A stretch of 8,130 nucleotides of DNA from Anaerolineales bacterium (GTDB lineage: Bacteria > Chloroflexota > Anaerolineae > Anaerolineales > E44-bin32), in NCBI GenBank assembly GCA_030606845.1, contig JAUWFP010000084.1:1-8130 (forward strand), read 5' to 3'. Both the position numbers and the translations under genes were made by a program. Under the pieces are notes generated by a model. The model worked only from the letters and a program-made list of their open reading frames with translations. It made no database searches and was not told the origin of the DNA. This document shows, piece by piece, positions 7,889-8,130 of this stretch (within the stretch, counting starts at the first letter, position 1; each line of letters starts with the position of its first letter).

Positions 7889-7908
7889 CCCAGAGCTGAA
7901 CCTCTGGG
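7889..7908. other. Perfect 7-bp hairpin in non-coding DNA
   Basis: CCCAGAG at 7889-7895 and CTCTGGG at 7902-7908 enclose a six-base loop. On the plus strand it is followed only by a weak T-containing stretch (TAGTGTTT), so it is not a convincing intrinsic terminator. It lies in the likely trxA upstream region, about 245 bases before the start codon, and could be an operator or part of an RNA structure. Function unknown. Confidence 0.35.
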
Positions 7909-7981
7909 CTCAGTAGTGTTTAACCCTCCACACGTTCTCTTCCCCCCCCTCATAATCTGTGCTTCTATGGTCCACTTAACC

Positions 7982-8010
7982 CAAAGCCCCGGGTTTTGCC
8001 CGGGGCTTTG
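7982..8010. terminator. Strong GC-rich hairpin, probable terminator
   Basis: CAAAGCCCCGGG (7982-7993) and CCCGGGGCTTTG (7999-8010) form a perfect 12-bp stem with a five-base loop, TTTTG. The shape is typical of intrinsic terminators whose A/T arms supply part of the tail. A true U run is missing on both sides: the plus strand continues GATAGG and the minus strand GGGTTAAG. No rightward gene precedes it in the window, so the most natural role is to end a leftward gene lying beyond the right edge and insulate trxA from it. A structural or protein-binding role cannot be excluded. Confidence 0.6.
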
Positions 8011-8130
8011 ATAGGAGGAGAAGAGGGAGAATGTTTTCGCCGCTTTTGAACCTTTGACGGTGTGATTGGCGGAATTCTTACCTTTTTCCCTCTCGCTTAG
8101 CTACTGGCTTGGTAGAAGAAACCGACCAGT

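Larger units (their letters stand above)
7661..8130. other. Gene-free stretch upstream of trxA up to the right edge
   Basis: I see no supportable coding region in these 470 bases. The left part should contain the trxA promoter, transcribed leftward, but no clear -35/-10 pair stands out. The right part contains hairpins at 7889-7908 and 7982-8010 and a purine-rich run at 8011-8030. The last ~50 bases are open in several frames to the edge. Two minus-strand frames end in stops at 8097-8099 and 8078-8080 and could be the tail of a gene entering from the right, but too little is present to decide. Confidence 0.6.

Noticed and set aside
8103..8130. Partial dyad ACTGG ... CCAGT at the right edge
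   Set aside because: The stem is interrupted and ends exactly at the window boundary, so neither a terminator nor an operator can be supported.
1..8130. CRISPR arrays, tRNA/rRNA genes, transposases or insertion-sequence ends
   Set aside because: I saw no regularly spaced repeats, cloverleaf-like segments, transposase motifs or terminal inverted repeats with target duplications.

Overview
The window holds three recognisable genes and two sizeable non-coding stretches. No part of it looks like a mobile element, CRISPR array, tRNA or rRNA. The source looks like a free-living bacterium of moderate GC content. The style of the thioredoxin and class IV aminotransferase, and the unusual front end of the glucan synthase, made me think of Chloroflexota (Anaerolineae-like). 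That is an impression from sequence style, not a demonstrated placement.

Positions 1-5760 (minus strand) are one uninterrupted reading frame of 1920 codons. It starts at 5760 and runs off the left edge without a stop. It is the N-terminal two thirds of a giant membrane-bound cyclic beta-1,2-glucan synthase (NdvB/Cgs type). In order it has an unusual N-terminal alpha/beta plus two-helix membrane module, the conserved family linker, a GT84 glucosyltransferase with the D, DxD, D, QxxRW residues, a cyclisation domain of the glycoamylase-like/GH189 type, and the first ~155 residues of the GH94 phosphorylase-like domain. Several long ORFs on the plus strand here are antisense shadows.

Positions 5761-6294 are a ~530-base divergent intergenic region. 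It should carry the promoters of the synthase (leftward) and of the next gene (rightward). Positions 6295-7122 (plus) encode a complete 275-residue fold-type IV PLP enzyme (aminotransferase class IV) with its catalytic lysine. Positions 7292-7645 (minus) encode a complete 117-residue thioredoxin with the WCGPC active site. These two genes converge on a strong two-sided intrinsic terminator at 7224-7282.

Positions 7661-8130 have no gene I can support. They hold two hairpins, one a perfect 12-bp GC-rich stem at 7982-8010 that may mark the end of a gene entering from the right edge.

The three genes do not form an operon and have no obvious shared pathway. The synthase makes an osmoprotective or envelope glucan at the membrane, the aminotransferase belongs to amino-acid metabolism, and the thioredoxin to cytosolic thiol redox. 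I see no convincing new multi-gene system. The most distinctive item is the N-terminal module fused to the glucan synthase.
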